Counted from the first letter of the stretch, positions 33,747-43,369 are shown. The stretch is DNA of 64,000 nucleotides from Chryseobacterium sp. ON_d1 (GCF_006829085.1 NZ_BJTC01000008.1:124001-188000), one strand, 5' to 3'. Notes: a model not told the origin generated them from the sequence alone. Made by a program: numbers and translations.

Positions 33747-36593
33747 ATGTCACGAGAAAGACTTTTTCTAACAAAAGCAGCATTTTTTCTTCTTGGGCCT
33801 TTGGCCTTTGCACAAACTACCGTTCACGGAACAGTAGTAGACAGCCAGGGAAATCTTCCCAATGCCCTGGTTTATATTGAAAACAGCGGACAGAAGGTAA
33901 CTTCCGATACTGATGGTTCCTTTGTTCTTAATAATGTTTATGACGGCAGTTATAAACTTATTGTGGAATATAAAGGGTATGACAGTGTTTATATTCCTTT
34001 CACTGTAACAGATAAAAAGGAAGTGAATCTCGGATTGATTAAATTCGGAGCTAAGTTTAAGGAAAACAATCTTCAGGAGGTAGTGGTTACCAGTGTATAC
34101 AAGGCATCACAGGCAAGGGCAATTACCATGAAAAAAAATTCCAACACCATTACAGAGGTACTTTCTGCCGATGCCATCGGGAAACTGCCAGACCGTAATG
34201 CTGCTGATGCCGTACAGCGAATGCAGGGAGTATCTATTGAAAGAGACATGGGTGAAGGCCGTTTTGTAGCAGTAAGGGGGACACCTATACAATGGACAGC
34301 TTCTACTCTTAATGGAAACAGAATGCCAAGTGCCAGCGGTGATAATGCCAACCGCGGCGTACAGATGGATATCTTTCCTTCGGAACTTATTCAGAATGTA
34401 CGCTTGTCTAAAGCTCTCACACCCGATCTTGATGGAGACGCCATTGGCGGAAATGTGGATTTTATCACAAAAACCTTCCCCAATAAAGAGACTTTGGCAA
34501 TAAGTATGGCCTCAGGCTACGTCAACATGTCTAAGTCACCAACTTATAATACTTCTGTCGTTTATGGAAATAAAATTACAGATAAACTGAAGTTCATTAC
34601 CTCGGCAGTAATCTGGGAACGTTCTACAGCTATAGACCAGATGAGAAATATTTATAACTATGGACTGAAAGATAAAACAGCTTCTTATTCTATCAACCAG
34701 CTTCAGCTTCGGGATTATCTGGCAAACCGGAGAACATTGGGATTCAATTTAGGATTGGATTATGAGATCGACAGCCGGAATAAATTATACGGGAAAGCTC
34801 TCTACAGCCAATATAAAGACGGTCAGTCTGTAAGGGAAACCTATTTTAACTTTGATAATAAAAATGTACTGCTTCAGGCCCGCCACGCGGATTATCTTAC
34901 TGATCTATATTCTATGCAGCTGGGTGGTAATCACCAGATAGGACAACGTATGCAGGTAGATTGGTCGATGTCAAAAGCACGTTCTGAATTTAAATTCAAC
35001 TCGCCGGATAATCTTGATCCCTCTGAAAGAGGTTACCCTATGGTTAATTTTGTACAGCCAATGACTTATGGAAATCTGTCTTCCGACGGAAGGAAGTATA
35101 TGGCGATGGATGCTCCTGACGGTACTGGTGATATGGGGAGATATACCTTGCCCTACAACCAGCAGCAGATTACAGCAGATAAACTCAAACTGAATCAGAT
35201 TATTCTGAGTCAGAACCGTAACAGTGAGACAGATCTCAGAGGGCAAATTGATATTAAATATAAACCTGCAGATAATTTTGAGCTAAAATTCGGAACAAAG
35301 TACAATAATAAAAACAAAGTTGTAAACAGCTCCCTGCTTGTTTGGATGCCTAAATCAGCATTAGGAATTCCCGGAGCTCCGGTTACTTACCTGAATCAGC
35401 TTGAGCGTGAGAATTTCCCATATAAAGGAGGTTTCATGAATCCTTTGGATCATCCCTATAATGCTGTAATCATTGATCAGATCACTAACGGACAAATCGA
35501 TCAGATGTACAATCCTGCTACACAAAATAATTTAGGATTGATGCAGGTAAGCAGTAAAGACAGCAACTCCAATATTACCAGCTCCTACAGAGGTAGTGAA
35601 AATGTATGGGCGGCTTACCTGATGGGAACATGGAAGATTTCAGAGCAGCTACAGGTATTGGGAGGATTCAGAAATGAATATAATGAAGTTACTTTCTGGG
35701 GTAAAAAAGTAGTCTCTGATAAAAACAATAAAACGGAAGATATTAAAGACACAAAAACGTACAATGTAGTCCTGCCTATGGTCAATATGAAATGGAATAT
35801 CAGCAGTGACCGCATCCTGAGACTGGCTTATACCCGCTCTTTTGCAAGACCTGATTTCAATGACCTCAACCCAGGAACCATTGTCAACGACATTAGCAAT
35901 ACCATCACCCAGGGAAACACTAAACTTGATCCTACATTTTCAAATAATTTTGATCTTATGTTTGAGAACTACTTCGGAAAGCTGAATCTGATAACTGCAG
36001 GAGTATTTTATAAAGATATCACCAATCTTATCTACAAAGACCAATCTGTGGTAGATCTTGCAGGAAGAACCTATACATTCACAGCTCCTAAAAACCTGGA
36101 AGGAGCAAAGCTTTTTGGTTTTGAGTTCGGGATATCCAAGCGTTTTGAAAACCTACCTGGCTTTTTGAAAAACATTGGCTTTGAAGGAAACTATACGTAT
36201 ATCTCCTCCAAAATGAATATGCCGGTCTATGAAAACGGCCAGCAGACAGGAACCATGTCTACAACGATTCCCAATCAGGCCAAACATATTTTCAATACCA
36301 TCCTCTTCTATGAAACGAGTAAGCTAATGATCCGTTTAGCCGGAAATTATAAAGGAAACTATGTAAGCGAAATCAGAGCTGCTGCGGGTGCAGACCATTA
36401 TCAGTATTTTGATAAAAACTTTACTGTAGACCTTTCCACTTCTTACAGCCTTACCAGGAAAGTACGCCTGTTTATAGAACTGAACAATATTTTTAATGAA
36501 CCCAACCGCTATTATATGGGTACAAAAGACCGTGTAGAAAATATTTCTTACTCAGGAATACGCGGACAGCTGGGATTCAACTTTAATTTTTAA
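33747..36593 (+). CDS. TonB-dependent receptor with carboxypeptidase-regulatory-like N-terminus
   Basis: A 948-residue outer-membrane receptor. Signal peptide ending at LAFAQ (about residue 22), a CarbopepD_reg-like domain (TVHGTVVDSQGNLPNALVYIENSGQ), a plug (about 120-235) with DAVQRMQGVSIERDMGEGR and LTPDLDGDAIGGNVDF, a 22-strand-type barrel and a C-terminal GQLGFNFNF ending in Phe. The plug motif LDGDAIGG is that of the TonB-Xanth-Caul-like receptors (TIGR01782 in my memory). The next gene, 19 bp downstream, is a secreted PI-PLC-like enzyme, so the ligand may be a phospho- or inositol-containing product; this is inference. Confidence 0.93.
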   Translation: MSRERLFLTKAAFFLLGPLAFAQTTVHGTVVDSQGNLPNALVYIENSGQKVTSDTDGSFVLNNVYDGSYKLIVEYKGYDSVYIPFTVTDKKEVNLGLIKFGAKFKENNLQEVVVTSVYKASQARAITMKKNSNTITEVLSADAIGKLPDRNAADAVQRMQGVSIERDMGEGRFVAVRGTPIQWTASTLNGNRMPSASGDNANRGVQMDIFPSELIQNVRLSKALTPDLDGDAIGGNVDFITKTFPNKETLAISMASGYVNMSKSPTYNTSVVYGNKITDKLKFITSAVIWERSTAIDQMRNIYNYGLKDKTASYSINQLQLRDYLANRRTLGFNLGLDYEIDSRNKLYGKALYSQYKDGQSVRETYFNFDNKNVLLQARHADYLTDLYSMQLGGNHQIGQRMQVDWSMSKARSEFKFNSPDNLDPSERGYPMVNFVQPMTYGNLSSDGRKYMAMDAPDGTGDMGRYTLPYNQQQITADKLKLNQIILSQNRNSETDLRGQIDIKYKPADNFELKFGTKYNNKNKVVNSSLLVWMPKSALGIPGAPVTYLNQLERENFPYKGGFMNPLDHPYNAVIIDQITNGQIDQMYNPATQNNLGLMQVSSKDSNSNITSSYRGSENVWAAYLMGTWKISEQLQVLGGFRNEYNEVTFWGKKVVSDKNNKTEDIKDTKTYNVVLPMVNMKWNISSDRILRLAYTRSFARPDFNDLNPGTIVNDISNTITQGNTKLDPTFSNNFDLMFENYFGKLNLITAGVFYKDITNLIYKDQSVVDLAGRTYTFTAPKNLEGAKLFGFEFGISKRFENLPGFLKNIGFEGNYTYISSKMNMPVYENGQQTGTMSTTIPNQAKHIFNTILFYETSKLMIRLAGNYKGNYVSEIRAAAGADHYQYFDKNFTVDLSTSYSLTRKVRLFIELNNIFNEPNRYYMGTKDRVENISYSGIRGQLGFNFNF

Positions 36594-36612
36594 TCAAAAA
36601 AATTTTATTCAT

Positions 36613-37794
36613 ATGACAAAGTATATTTATGGAGCTGCATTTTGTATGACAGCACTGGTACAGGCACAGGATAAATGCCAGAATGTAAGAATCAACCAGT
36701 TGCAGGTTGTAGGAACCCATAATTCTTATGCCCAGCCGGCAGACCCCAGAGTACTGGATCTGGTAACCCCAATCATCAATGGGATGATGCAGAAATACAG
36801 CAGCAGTATGTCGGAAGAGCAAAAAGCTAAATTTAAAGAATATCACCCTTATGGAATGGATCTGAAAGAAGGTCTGAATTACAACCATCCTGATTTTACA
36901 GAACAGCTCAACGCTAACCTGAGAGGGTTGGAAATAGATGTCTATTATGATCCGGAAGGCAACAGATTCAGCCGCCCGGCAACATATGAGATTTTAAAGG
37001 CTAAAGGAGTTACTGACCTCGCTCCCTTTAATACAAAAGGACTTGATCAGGCAGGTTTTAAAGTACTCCATATGGCAGATATTGACTTCAGAACCCATTA
37101 TCCTACTTTAAAAGATGCCCTTACAGCTCTGAAAACATGGTCTGACCAACATCCTGGACACACGCCGGTTTTTATGATGATCGAAGCCAAAGACTCCGGT
37201 TTCCCAATTTTTGAAAACAGTACAAAAGTTCTTCCTTTTGATAAAAAAGCTTATGATGAACTGGATGGGGAGATTGTAAAATATCTGGGAAAAGATAAAA
37301 TTATCACTCCAAAAGAAGTTCAGGGCAAATACAAAACCCTGAAAGAAGCTGTTACCCACAACAACTGGCCAAAGCTTAATGACAGTAAAGGAAAATTTAT
37401 TTTTATGCTGCTTCCCGGTAGTGCAGGCACTTTGTCCTCTAAAAATAATCCTTATCTGATTGATGGTTCTTTAAAGGAAAGAATGATGTTTCTGAACAGT
37501 GAACCTGATGATTCTTTCGCAGGCTTTATATTAAGAGATAATGCTATAGTAAGGCAAAAAGAGATACAGGATCTGGTAAAGCAAGGCTACATGGTAAGAA
37601 CCAGATCAGATATTGAAACCTATGAAGCAAAAACCAATGATTTCACCAGATCTGAAGCAGCATTCAGCAGTGGTTCCCAGATCATCTCCACCGATTTTTT
37701 CCGTCCCGGAAACACGTATGGAACACCTTACTTCATACAGCCTCCTCAAGGAAAAGATTATCTTAATAATCCTTTAAATTTTTCATGCAGATAA
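36613..37794 (+). CDS. Secreted phosphatidylinositol-specific phospholipase C-like enzyme (Ca-dependent type)
   Basis: A 393-residue exported protein: signal peptide MTKYIYGAAFCMTALVQAQ, then a PI-PLC-type TIM barrel. Key stretches are LQVVGTHNSYAQP (catalytic-type His), LRGLEIDVYYDPEG (metal- and acid-bearing strand), MADIDFRTHYPTLKDAL, VFMMIEAKDSG and SQIISTDFFRPG near the end. This pattern matches the SaPLC1-like Ca-dependent PI-PLC group (cd08589 in my memory). It is co-transcribed with the TonB receptor 19 bp upstream, a substrate-release plus uptake layout. A tRNA-Asp terminator on the other strand follows. Confidence 0.85.
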   Translation: MTKYIYGAAFCMTALVQAQDKCQNVRINQLQVVGTHNSYAQPADPRVLDLVTPIINGMMQKYSSSMSEEQKAKFKEYHPYGMDLKEGLNYNHPDFTEQLNANLRGLEIDVYYDPEGNRFSRPATYEILKAKGVTDLAPFNTKGLDQAGFKVLHMADIDFRTHYPTLKDALTALKTWSDQHPGHTPVFMMIEAKDSGFPIFENSTKVLPFDKKAYDELDGEIVKYLGKDKIITPKEVQGKYKTLKEAVTHNNWPKLNDSKGKFIFMLLPGSAGTLSSKNNPYLIDGSLKERMMFLNSEPDDSFAGFILRDNAIVRQKEIQDLVKQGYMVRTRSDIETYEAKTNDFTRSEAAFSSGSQIISTDFFRPGNTYGTPYFIQPPQGKDYLNNPLNFSCR

Positions 37795-37843
37795 TATCAT
37801 GTTGATTAACTGTCAAGTTATTTAAGGACGGGACAATGGACAC

Positions 37844-37873
37844 AAAAAGTCTTCTATTTTCAGAAGGCTTTTT
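37844..37873. terminator. Terminator downstream of the single tRNA-Asp gene
   Basis: AAAAGTCTTCT and AGAAGGCTTTT pair around a short loop with T runs on both sides. It serves the minus-strand tRNA and possibly the plus-strand PI-PLC gene. A closely related hairpin follows the tRNA cluster at 56731-56761. Confidence 0.8.
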
Positions 37874-37874
37874 G

Positions 37875-37948
37875 CGATCCGGACGGGACTCGAACCCGCG
37901 ACCTCCGCCGTGACAGGGCGGCATTCTAACCAACTGAACTACCGGATC
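37875..37948 (-). tRNA. tRNA-Asp (anticodon GTC), single copy
   Basis: A complete cloverleaf of 74 nt without encoded CCA: acceptor GATCCGG/CCGGATC with discriminator G, anticodon loop CTGTCAC (anticodon GTC), T loop GGTTCGAGTCC. It stands at the downstream edge of the polysaccharide locus, in the same orientation as the three tandem tRNA-Asp genes at the other edge. Confidence 0.95.
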
Positions 37949-38233
37949 AATTAAAAGTATTGTTTTTAATTGGCAAAATATAGTTTTTTATTTTTTTCAA
38001 AAAATACATTGCCTTTTTAAGCTATTGTAACATACATATTTTCAAATATAAAATTAGAAAAAATTACTTTTAATACCTTTTTAAATAAAAGAAAGTTAAC
38101 TTATAAAAACACACACAAAATCAACATTCCTGTTACTTTAAAAGTATTTATTTTAATCTAATTTTAAGATGATGAATTTCCATACCAATTATTACAGATA
38201 ATCACTTTTATTATTATCTATACTAAGATAAAA

Positions 38234-39394
38234 TTATCCTAAAACCGGATGTTCTTTCTTACTGGGAAATACCTCTATCATAACTTTTTCAATTCTGTCT
38301 CTCTCATCATCAGACAAATTAGATCCGGAAGGCAGACATAAGCTATTTTCAAAAAGGGTTTCTGCTACTTTTCCACCATAGTATGGTGCATCTTCAAATA
38401 CAGGCTGTAAATGCATAGGCTTCCAGATAGGTCTGGATTCGATATTGTCTTCTAAAAATGCCAGTCGCAAATCTTCACGGGATTTTGATGATTTTGTTCC
38501 GTCTATTGTAATAACAGATAACCAATGATTACTATAAAAATCAGAGTTTGGTTCTGAAAGTAATTCAACACCCTCTATTTTTTTACAAATTTCAGAATAG
38601 AAATCGTGCATTTTTCTGCGGCCTTCTACTCTGTCTCTCAGAACTTCCATCTGTCCTCTACCAATACCGGCACTGATATTACTCATTCTGTAATTATATC
38701 CGATATGTGAATGCTGATAATGCGGAGCTTCATCTCTGGCCTGTGTAGAAAGAAATACAACTTTGTCTTTATCTATCTGGGAGTGGCATACCAAAGCTCC
38801 TCCTCCTGAGGTTGTAATTATTTTATTACCATTGAATGATAAAATACCAAAGCGTCCAAAAGTACCACACGCCCTTCCTTTATATTGAGAGCCTAATGAT
38901 TCTGCAGCATCTTCAATTAAGGGAATGTTATATTCTCTGGCAATTGATAAAATTTCATCCATTTTTGCCGGCATTCCGTAGAGATTGACAACAATAATAG
39001 CTTTCGGTTTTTTACCTTTTGCAATTCTATCCTCTATTGCCTCCTGCAAAGCTACCGGACACATGTTCCAGGTATCTATTTCAGAATCTATAAACACGGG
39101 AGTAGCTCCCAGATAAACAATAGGATTGGCAGAAGCCGAAAACGTCATAGACTGACATATTACTTCATCACCATAACCTACATTGCATTCCACTAACGCC
39201 AAATGTAAAGCAGCAGTTCCTGACGAAAGTGCAGCTACCTTTACTTTTTCATTTAAGAATTTTTCCAGATCCTTTTCAAAACCGTCAACATTGGGGCCTA
39301 AAGGTGCTATCCAATTGGCGTCAAACGCTTCATTGATATACTTTAATTCATTTCCTCCCATATGGGGGGAGGACAACCATACTCTTGATTTCAT
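38234..39394 (-). CDS. DegT/DnrJ/EryC1/StrS aminotransferase (PglE-like)
   Basis: A 386-residue PLP-dependent sugar aminotransferase. The PLP-binding lysine is in FNGNKIITTSGGGALV (about 193), the family motif HIGYNYRMSNISAGIG is present, and the N-terminal SSPHMGGNELKYINEAFDANWIAPLGPNV is typical. PglE-type enzymes transfer an amino group to C4 of a UDP-4-keto-6-deoxy sugar, the step before the acetyltransferase encoded just upstream (12 bp). No 4,6-dehydratase (PglF-like) gene is in the window to make that substrate, so it must be encoded elsewhere. It is the last gene of the polysaccharide locus. Confidence 0.92.
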   Translation of the reverse strand: MKSRVWLSSPHMGGNELKYINEAFDANWIAPLGPNVDGFEKDLEKFLNEKVKVAALSSGTAALHLALVECNVGYGDEVICQSMTFSASANPIVYLGATPVFIDSEIDTWNMCPVALQEAIEDRIAKGKKPKAIIVVNLYGMPAKMDEILSIAREYNIPLIEDAAESLGSQYKGRACGTFGRFGILSFNGNKIITTSGGGALVCHSQIDKDKVVFLSTQARDEAPHYQHSHIGYNYRMSNISAGIGRGQMEVLRDRVEGRRKMHDFYSEICKKIEGVELLSEPNSDFYSNHWLSVITIDGTKSSKSREDLRLAFLEDNIESRPIWKPMHLQPVFEDAPYYGGKVAETLFENSLCLPSGSNLSDDERDRIEKVMIEVFPSKKEHPVLG

Positions 39395-39406
39395 ATTCTT
39401 AATATT

Positions 39407-40009
39407 CTAAATTTTTAAACTTCTACTTTTTATTATTCTTCCGGGATTACCTACTACAGTGCAGCCATCCGGTATATCACTGATAATAACCGCTCCGGCA
39501 CCAATAGTACACCATTTTCCGATTGTTATCCCCTGTATTACACTGGCTCCTATTCCTATATGGGTTCCTTCTCCCACATATACATTCCCTCCCAGCGCAG
39601 CATTTGGAGAGATATGTACAAAGTCCTCAAGCGTACAATCATGATCAATGGAAGAATTTGTATTGATGATACTGTGTTTCCCTATTCTTACTAATGCATT
39701 AATAGTTGCTCCGGGCATCACAATAGTCCCTTCCCCTATCTTTACTCTTTTGGATATAATTGCCTTAGGATGGAAAAGTGTAACATAATTGAATTGTTCT
39801 TCCTGTTCCACTATTCTTTTCCTTACCCTGTTATTCCCTATAGAAATAATGACATCAATACCATGTGGCGGAATTTCGTTAAGAACAGGATAGTTTAATA
39901 CCTTATCTTTCATCAAATTTTCATCAATAAAAGCCTCAATACTAAAACCATTCTCTTCAGCCACTTCAGCCACTACCTTACCATGACCACTTGCTCCGTA
40001 TAAATACAT
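39407..40009 (-). CDS. NeuD/PglD-family sugar acetyltransferase
   Basis: A 200-residue acetyltransferase: N-terminal Rossmann-like part with YGASGHGKVVAEVAE, then a left-handed beta-helix of hexapeptide repeats (IGEGTIVMPGATINALVRIGKHS onward) with the catalytic-type His in IDHDC. PglD-like enzymes N-acetylate the 4-amino group of UDP-amino-dideoxy sugars with acetyl-CoA. It sits between the sugar transferase and the aminotransferase genes, the order seen in bacillosamine-type cassettes. Confidence 0.92.
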   Translation of the reverse strand: MYLYGASGHGKVVAEVAEENGFSIEAFIDENLMKDKVLNYPVLNEIPPHGIDVIISIGNNRVRKRIVEQEEQFNYVTLFHPKAIISKRVKIGEGTIVMPGATINALVRIGKHSIINTNSSIDHDCTLEDFVHISPNAALGGNVYVGEGTHIGIGASVIQGITIGKWCTIGAGAVIISDIPDGCTVVGNPGRIIKSRSLKI

Positions 40010-40028
40010 GCTTTGTCTAGATTTTTAA

Positions 40029-40634
40029 TTAATTATTTCCTTTAAAAGCTTCTACTGTAGCTTGCTCTACCTGGTTTATTCCTTCTCTTATTATTACTTT
40101 TTTTATCGTAAGAAGGACGACCTTACAATCTATTGCGAAAGACAGATTGTCTACATACCATACATCCAGTTCAAATTTCTTTGTCCAGGAAATTGCATTT
40201 CTTCCGTTCACCTGTGCCCAACCTGTAATTCCGGGGCGTATGGTATGCCTGCGTTTCTGAGTTTCGCTATATAAAGACAGGTACTGAGGCAAAAGGGGGC
40301 GTGGCCCTATAATTGCCATATCTCCTTTCAGTACATTGATCAATTGTGGAAGCTCATCCAAGGAAGTCCGGCGTATAAAACTTCCAACCGGAGTTAAGCG
40401 TTCCGAATCCGGCAGATAATTGCCCTGTGTGTCTTTTTTATCATTCATAGTCTTAAACTTGATGATATTGAATATCTTCTCATTCAATCCCGGTCTTGCC
40501 TGAACAAAAAAAGGTTTACCCTGATTGGCAAAGTACAATAAGACCATTACAATGATAAAAATGGGTGCCAGTATAATTAACGCGATTAACGCTATCAAAA
40601 AATCCAGAACCCGTTTCAAAAAAAACTTATACAC
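40029..40634 (-). CDS. Initiating sugar transferase (PglC/WcaJ C-terminal type)
   Basis: A 201-residue monotopic phosphoglycosyl transferase. The N-terminal re-entrant helix (FLIALIALIILAPIFIIVMVLL) is followed by FKTMND, the conserved RRTSLDELPQLINVLKGDM and IGPRPLLPQYLSLYS, and GITGWAQVNGRNA. It moves a sugar phosphate from UDP-sugar to undecaprenyl phosphate to start the repeat unit. It is the short PglC-like form without the extra N-terminal domain of WcaJ/WbaP. Its start overlaps the end of the upstream GT4 gene by 8 bp, which suggests coupled translation. Confidence 0.95.
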   Translation of the reverse strand: MYKFFLKRVLDFLIALIALIILAPIFIIVMVLLYFANQGKPFFVQARPGLNEKIFNIIKFKTMNDKKDTQGNYLPDSERLTPVGSFIRRTSLDELPQLINVLKGDMAIIGPRPLLPQYLSLYSETQKRRHTIRPGITGWAQVNGRNAISWTKKFELDVWYVDNLSFAIDCKVVLLTIKKVIIREGINQVEQATVEAFKGNN

Positions 40635-41799
40635 GATATTCTCTCTCTTTAATCAATTTGTTGTATTCACTTAATATAGCATTCCAGATCACAGATTGCT
40701 CGAATCGGTTTTCAATCATTGGCCGGGAATTCATTTTTAATGATTCATAATAGTCTCTGTCTGATATCATTTTCTCCATTTCTTCTTTGAGCCTTTCACT
40801 ATCTTTTACCGGAACAATTACTCCATTCTGATTTTCTACGATAATTTCATTGCATCCGTTGATATCAGAAACGATACTAGGCAGCTCCATTGCTCCGGCC
40901 TGCATCACTACATTGGGAAATCCTTCCCGGTAACTAGGAAAGACCAGTGCATCAGAAATCGCGAAATAAGGACGCACATCTTTCTGAAATCCTACAGAGA
41001 TGATATCCGGATTAGTTTCAATTTCCTTTAATGTATCCGGAGATAGCGGATCCAGCTCCTGTTCCAGGGGACCCACCAGTAATAATTTTGAATGTTTACC
41101 TTCTTCTTTATTTAAAGCAGAAAAAGCTTTTATCAGTTCATTAATTCCTTTGTCCCCCACCAAGCGTCCCACAAAGACAAAGACAAAATCAGAGTCTTCT
41201 ATTTTTAATTCTTTTTTGAGGAGAATTTTCTGGTCTTCTGAAACTTGTTGGGGTGAAAAGAATGAAGTATCTATTCCGTTTGAAGAACCATTTCCGATTA
41301 CTTTCAGCTTATACCTATCTGTATATTTATGCTTTATGATATAATCAGACAGTCCTTTTGAGTTGGGATATACTTTGGTAGCAGAAGCATATGTTAATTT
41401 TTCTACAAAGTCTAAAACCTGACGTTTTACACCTGTCACCTCCATTAGTGGTAAACCCGCTACAGTATGCAATCTATGAGGTACACCAGCCATTCTTGCA
41501 GCAAGCATCCCTACAATTCCAGCTTTAGGTGTATGAGTATGAACAATTTGTGGTTTTTCCTTTTTTAAAAGCTTATAAGTATTCCATAAAGATTTGATAT
41601 CTTTAATAGGTGTAATCTTGCGGGACATATCAATCGCAACTACATCTATTTCTTCATCATTTTTAACCTCTTCCAGTTCTTTGCCAGGCGAAGAAACTCC
41701 TATCACATCAAAATGTTCTGACATAAACCGGTGCTGCCCCTTCAATAGAATTTTTAAGGAAAGTGGTACAGTCGTAATCCGTATTAATTTAGCTTTCAA
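40627..41799 (-). CDS. Glycosyltransferase family 4 (PglA-like)
   Basis: A 390-residue GT-B enzyme. The N-terminal domain has VHTHTPKAGIVGMLAARMAGVPHRLHTVAG, close to the PglA-like group, and the C-terminal donor domain has VFVGRLVGDKGINELIKAF and PSYREGFPNVVMQAGAMELP with the family's E-x7-E-type spacing. It probably adds the second sugar of the repeat unit. First gene of the Pgl-like end of the locus; a gene-free stretch with a perfect palindrome lies upstream of it. Confidence 0.93.
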   Translation of the reverse strand: MKAKLIRITTVPLSLKILLKGQHRFMSEHFDVIGVSSPGKELEEVKNDEEIDVVAIDMSRKITPIKDIKSLWNTYKLLKKEKPQIVHTHTPKAGIVGMLAARMAGVPHRLHTVAGLPLMEVTGVKRQVLDFVEKLTYASATKVYPNSKGLSDYIIKHKYTDRYKLKVIGNGSSNGIDTSFFSPQQVSEDQKILLKKELKIEDSDFVFVFVGRLVGDKGINELIKAFSALNKEEGKHSKLLLVGPLEQELDPLSPDTLKEIETNPDIISVGFQKDVRPYFAISDALVFPSYREGFPNVVMQAGAMELPSIVSDINGCNEIIVENQNGVIVPVKDSERLKEEMEKMISDRDYYESLKMNSRPMIENRFEQSVIWNAILSEYNKLIKEREYRV

Positions 41800-42232
41800 C
41801 TTCTGTTATATTTTATTGTTTATTTCTATTAACCTAGAACTAAATAATAATTTTTTTCCTAAATATTTTGTGTAGTGTTATTTTTTACTCATTCCACTTA
41901 AAATCACAAATTTGTGATTTTAAGTGAGATAAAGCAATATTTTGAACTGATGTTAACCTTTAAATTGTTCCAAGCAGAAATAATTATAGATTAACATAGT
42001 ATCATTACTATTCTGGAAAATCATAAATTTTCCCGTTTTCTATTGTGTTTTTTGAATGTATAGCTTTTTTGTGGCGGTGACAAAATTATCAATTTCTCTT
42101 GCCAGCTATTTATAGATCTTGAATATATTTAATATAACATGAAAAATGTTTTTAAACCTGAACCTTATAAAGATTTAAAAATTTTAAACAGGTTTATTAT
42201 CTCCTCTACATGAATATTAATTAAATATTGGT
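41800..42232. other. Gene-free stretch inside the polysaccharide locus
   Basis: About 430 bp of AT-rich sequence between the beta-helix lipoprotein gene and the Pgl-like genes. No reading frame with a family signature is visible on either strand. The only clear structure is the 32-bp perfect palindrome at 41895-41926. The leader of the downstream GT4 gene must lie here, but no strong TAnnTTTG box is seen near it. Confidence 0.7.
41895..41926. repeat. Perfect 32-bp palindrome
   Basis: CACTTAAAATCACAAA at 41895-41910 is followed at once by its exact reverse complement TTTGTGATTTTAAGTG at 41911-41926. There is no T run after it on either strand, so it does not look like a standard terminator. 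Confidence 0.85.
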
Positions 42233-43369
42233 TTAAAATTTTAATTTACTGTTATCTTTAACATTTTTTAAAAGTGATTGTGTAGAACTATCAACTTTAT
42301 TTTTAGTATTAAATTTATAATTGTTCATTTGAATCATAGGATATAATCCAAACTGATCCCTTTTTTCAAAAGGTCTTGTCACATTATTTGTAATAAAATT
42401 ATCCACTTTAAAATAACCTGTCATTTCTTTGATATTAGGTTTATCCTTGTACCCCGCTATATAAATTCCAGAATCGGCATTTTCAACCGAAATATTTGTG
42501 CAAGAAATCGTAACAGATTTTGATATATTCTGGTTACCATATTGTGGCAGATTTAAGTCTATACCTACATTTACATTATTTATCTTAACATTTTCAATAT
42601 TAATATTTTCTAATATATTAGAACTATCATCAGGTTCAATATCAATACCGGCCATGGGATTCGTTCCATTAATATTTGTAATTAACAGATTTTTTATTAA
42701 TACATCTTTACCTCCTGCAATTGTTATTCCATTTCTTCTTACATTATTAATAATTCCTCCTATAATATTAATATTCTCTGTTGAAAATAATTTTTCTTGG
42801 GCAATACCCGCTCTGATATTCCTCATGGTCTTTACCAATACAATCCCATCTCCCCAGCAATCAGAGATGTTGGCATTAAAAATTTCTATATTTCTGGAAC
42901 CTCTGATATCAATACCAAATCCCCATTCGCCTTTAGAATCCAAATGCTTGTCACGATCTCCTATCAAGGTAGGATTATAAATTTTAACATTCTCAACTCC
43001 ATGTAAACTTATAATCTGATATCTGACATCAGCGGTAGGCTTTAAAATCAGGGAAGAATTTTTCTGAAAATATATTTGTGAATTTGACTGTGCAAAAATT
43101 CCACTTGTCATTAATGGAAAGTCTGGCATTATCACTTTATTATTACCGTCAATCGCTTTCTGGATATAGGCAGTATAATCTACCGATCCGTCTTTCACAT
43201 ATCCTTTTGGAAGTATTGTCTCTATTTTAAAAAAATCATTGGTTTGAACAGTGATTTTCTGATTTACTATTAATGAATTATCAACTGCCACTTTATCCTT
43301 TCGCTGAGAACAGCAAATGATAGAAAATGTTGACAGCCCTAATATTAAAAATGATTTTATAATTTTCAT
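42233..43369 (-). CDS. Right-handed beta-helix lipoprotein (pectate-lyase-like)
   Basis: A 378-residue lipoprotein: signal MKIIKSFLILGLSTFSIICC with adjacent cysteines as lipobox, then a pectate-lyase/GH28-type parallel beta-helix. The helix shows repeated N-I-x-I/V coils (RNIEIFNANISDCWGDGIVL, ENINIIGGIINNVRRNGITI, KDVLIKNLLITNING, AGIDIEPDDSSNILENINIENV). It may cut or modify the exported polymer, which probably contains uronic acids. No catalytic residues can be assigned safely. Its ATG overlaps the stop of the CapK-like gene by 4 bp, so they are translated together. Confidence 0.82.
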   Translation of the reverse strand: MKIIKSFLILGLSTFSIICCSQRKDKVAVDNSLIVNQKITVQTNDFFKIETILPKGYVKDGSVDYTAYIQKAIDGNNKVIMPDFPLMTSGIFAQSNSQIYFQKNSSLILKPTADVRYQIISLHGVENVKIYNPTLIGDRDKHLDSKGEWGFGIDIRGSRNIEIFNANISDCWGDGIVLVKTMRNIRAGIAQEKLFSTENINIIGGIINNVRRNGITIAGGKDVLIKNLLITNINGTNPMAGIDIEPDDSSNILENINIENVKINNVNVGIDLNLPQYGNQNISKSVTISCTNISVENADSGIYIAGYKDKPNIKEMTGYFKVDNFITNNVTRPFEKRDQFGLYPMIQMNNYKFNTKNKVDSSTQSLLKNVKDNSKLKF

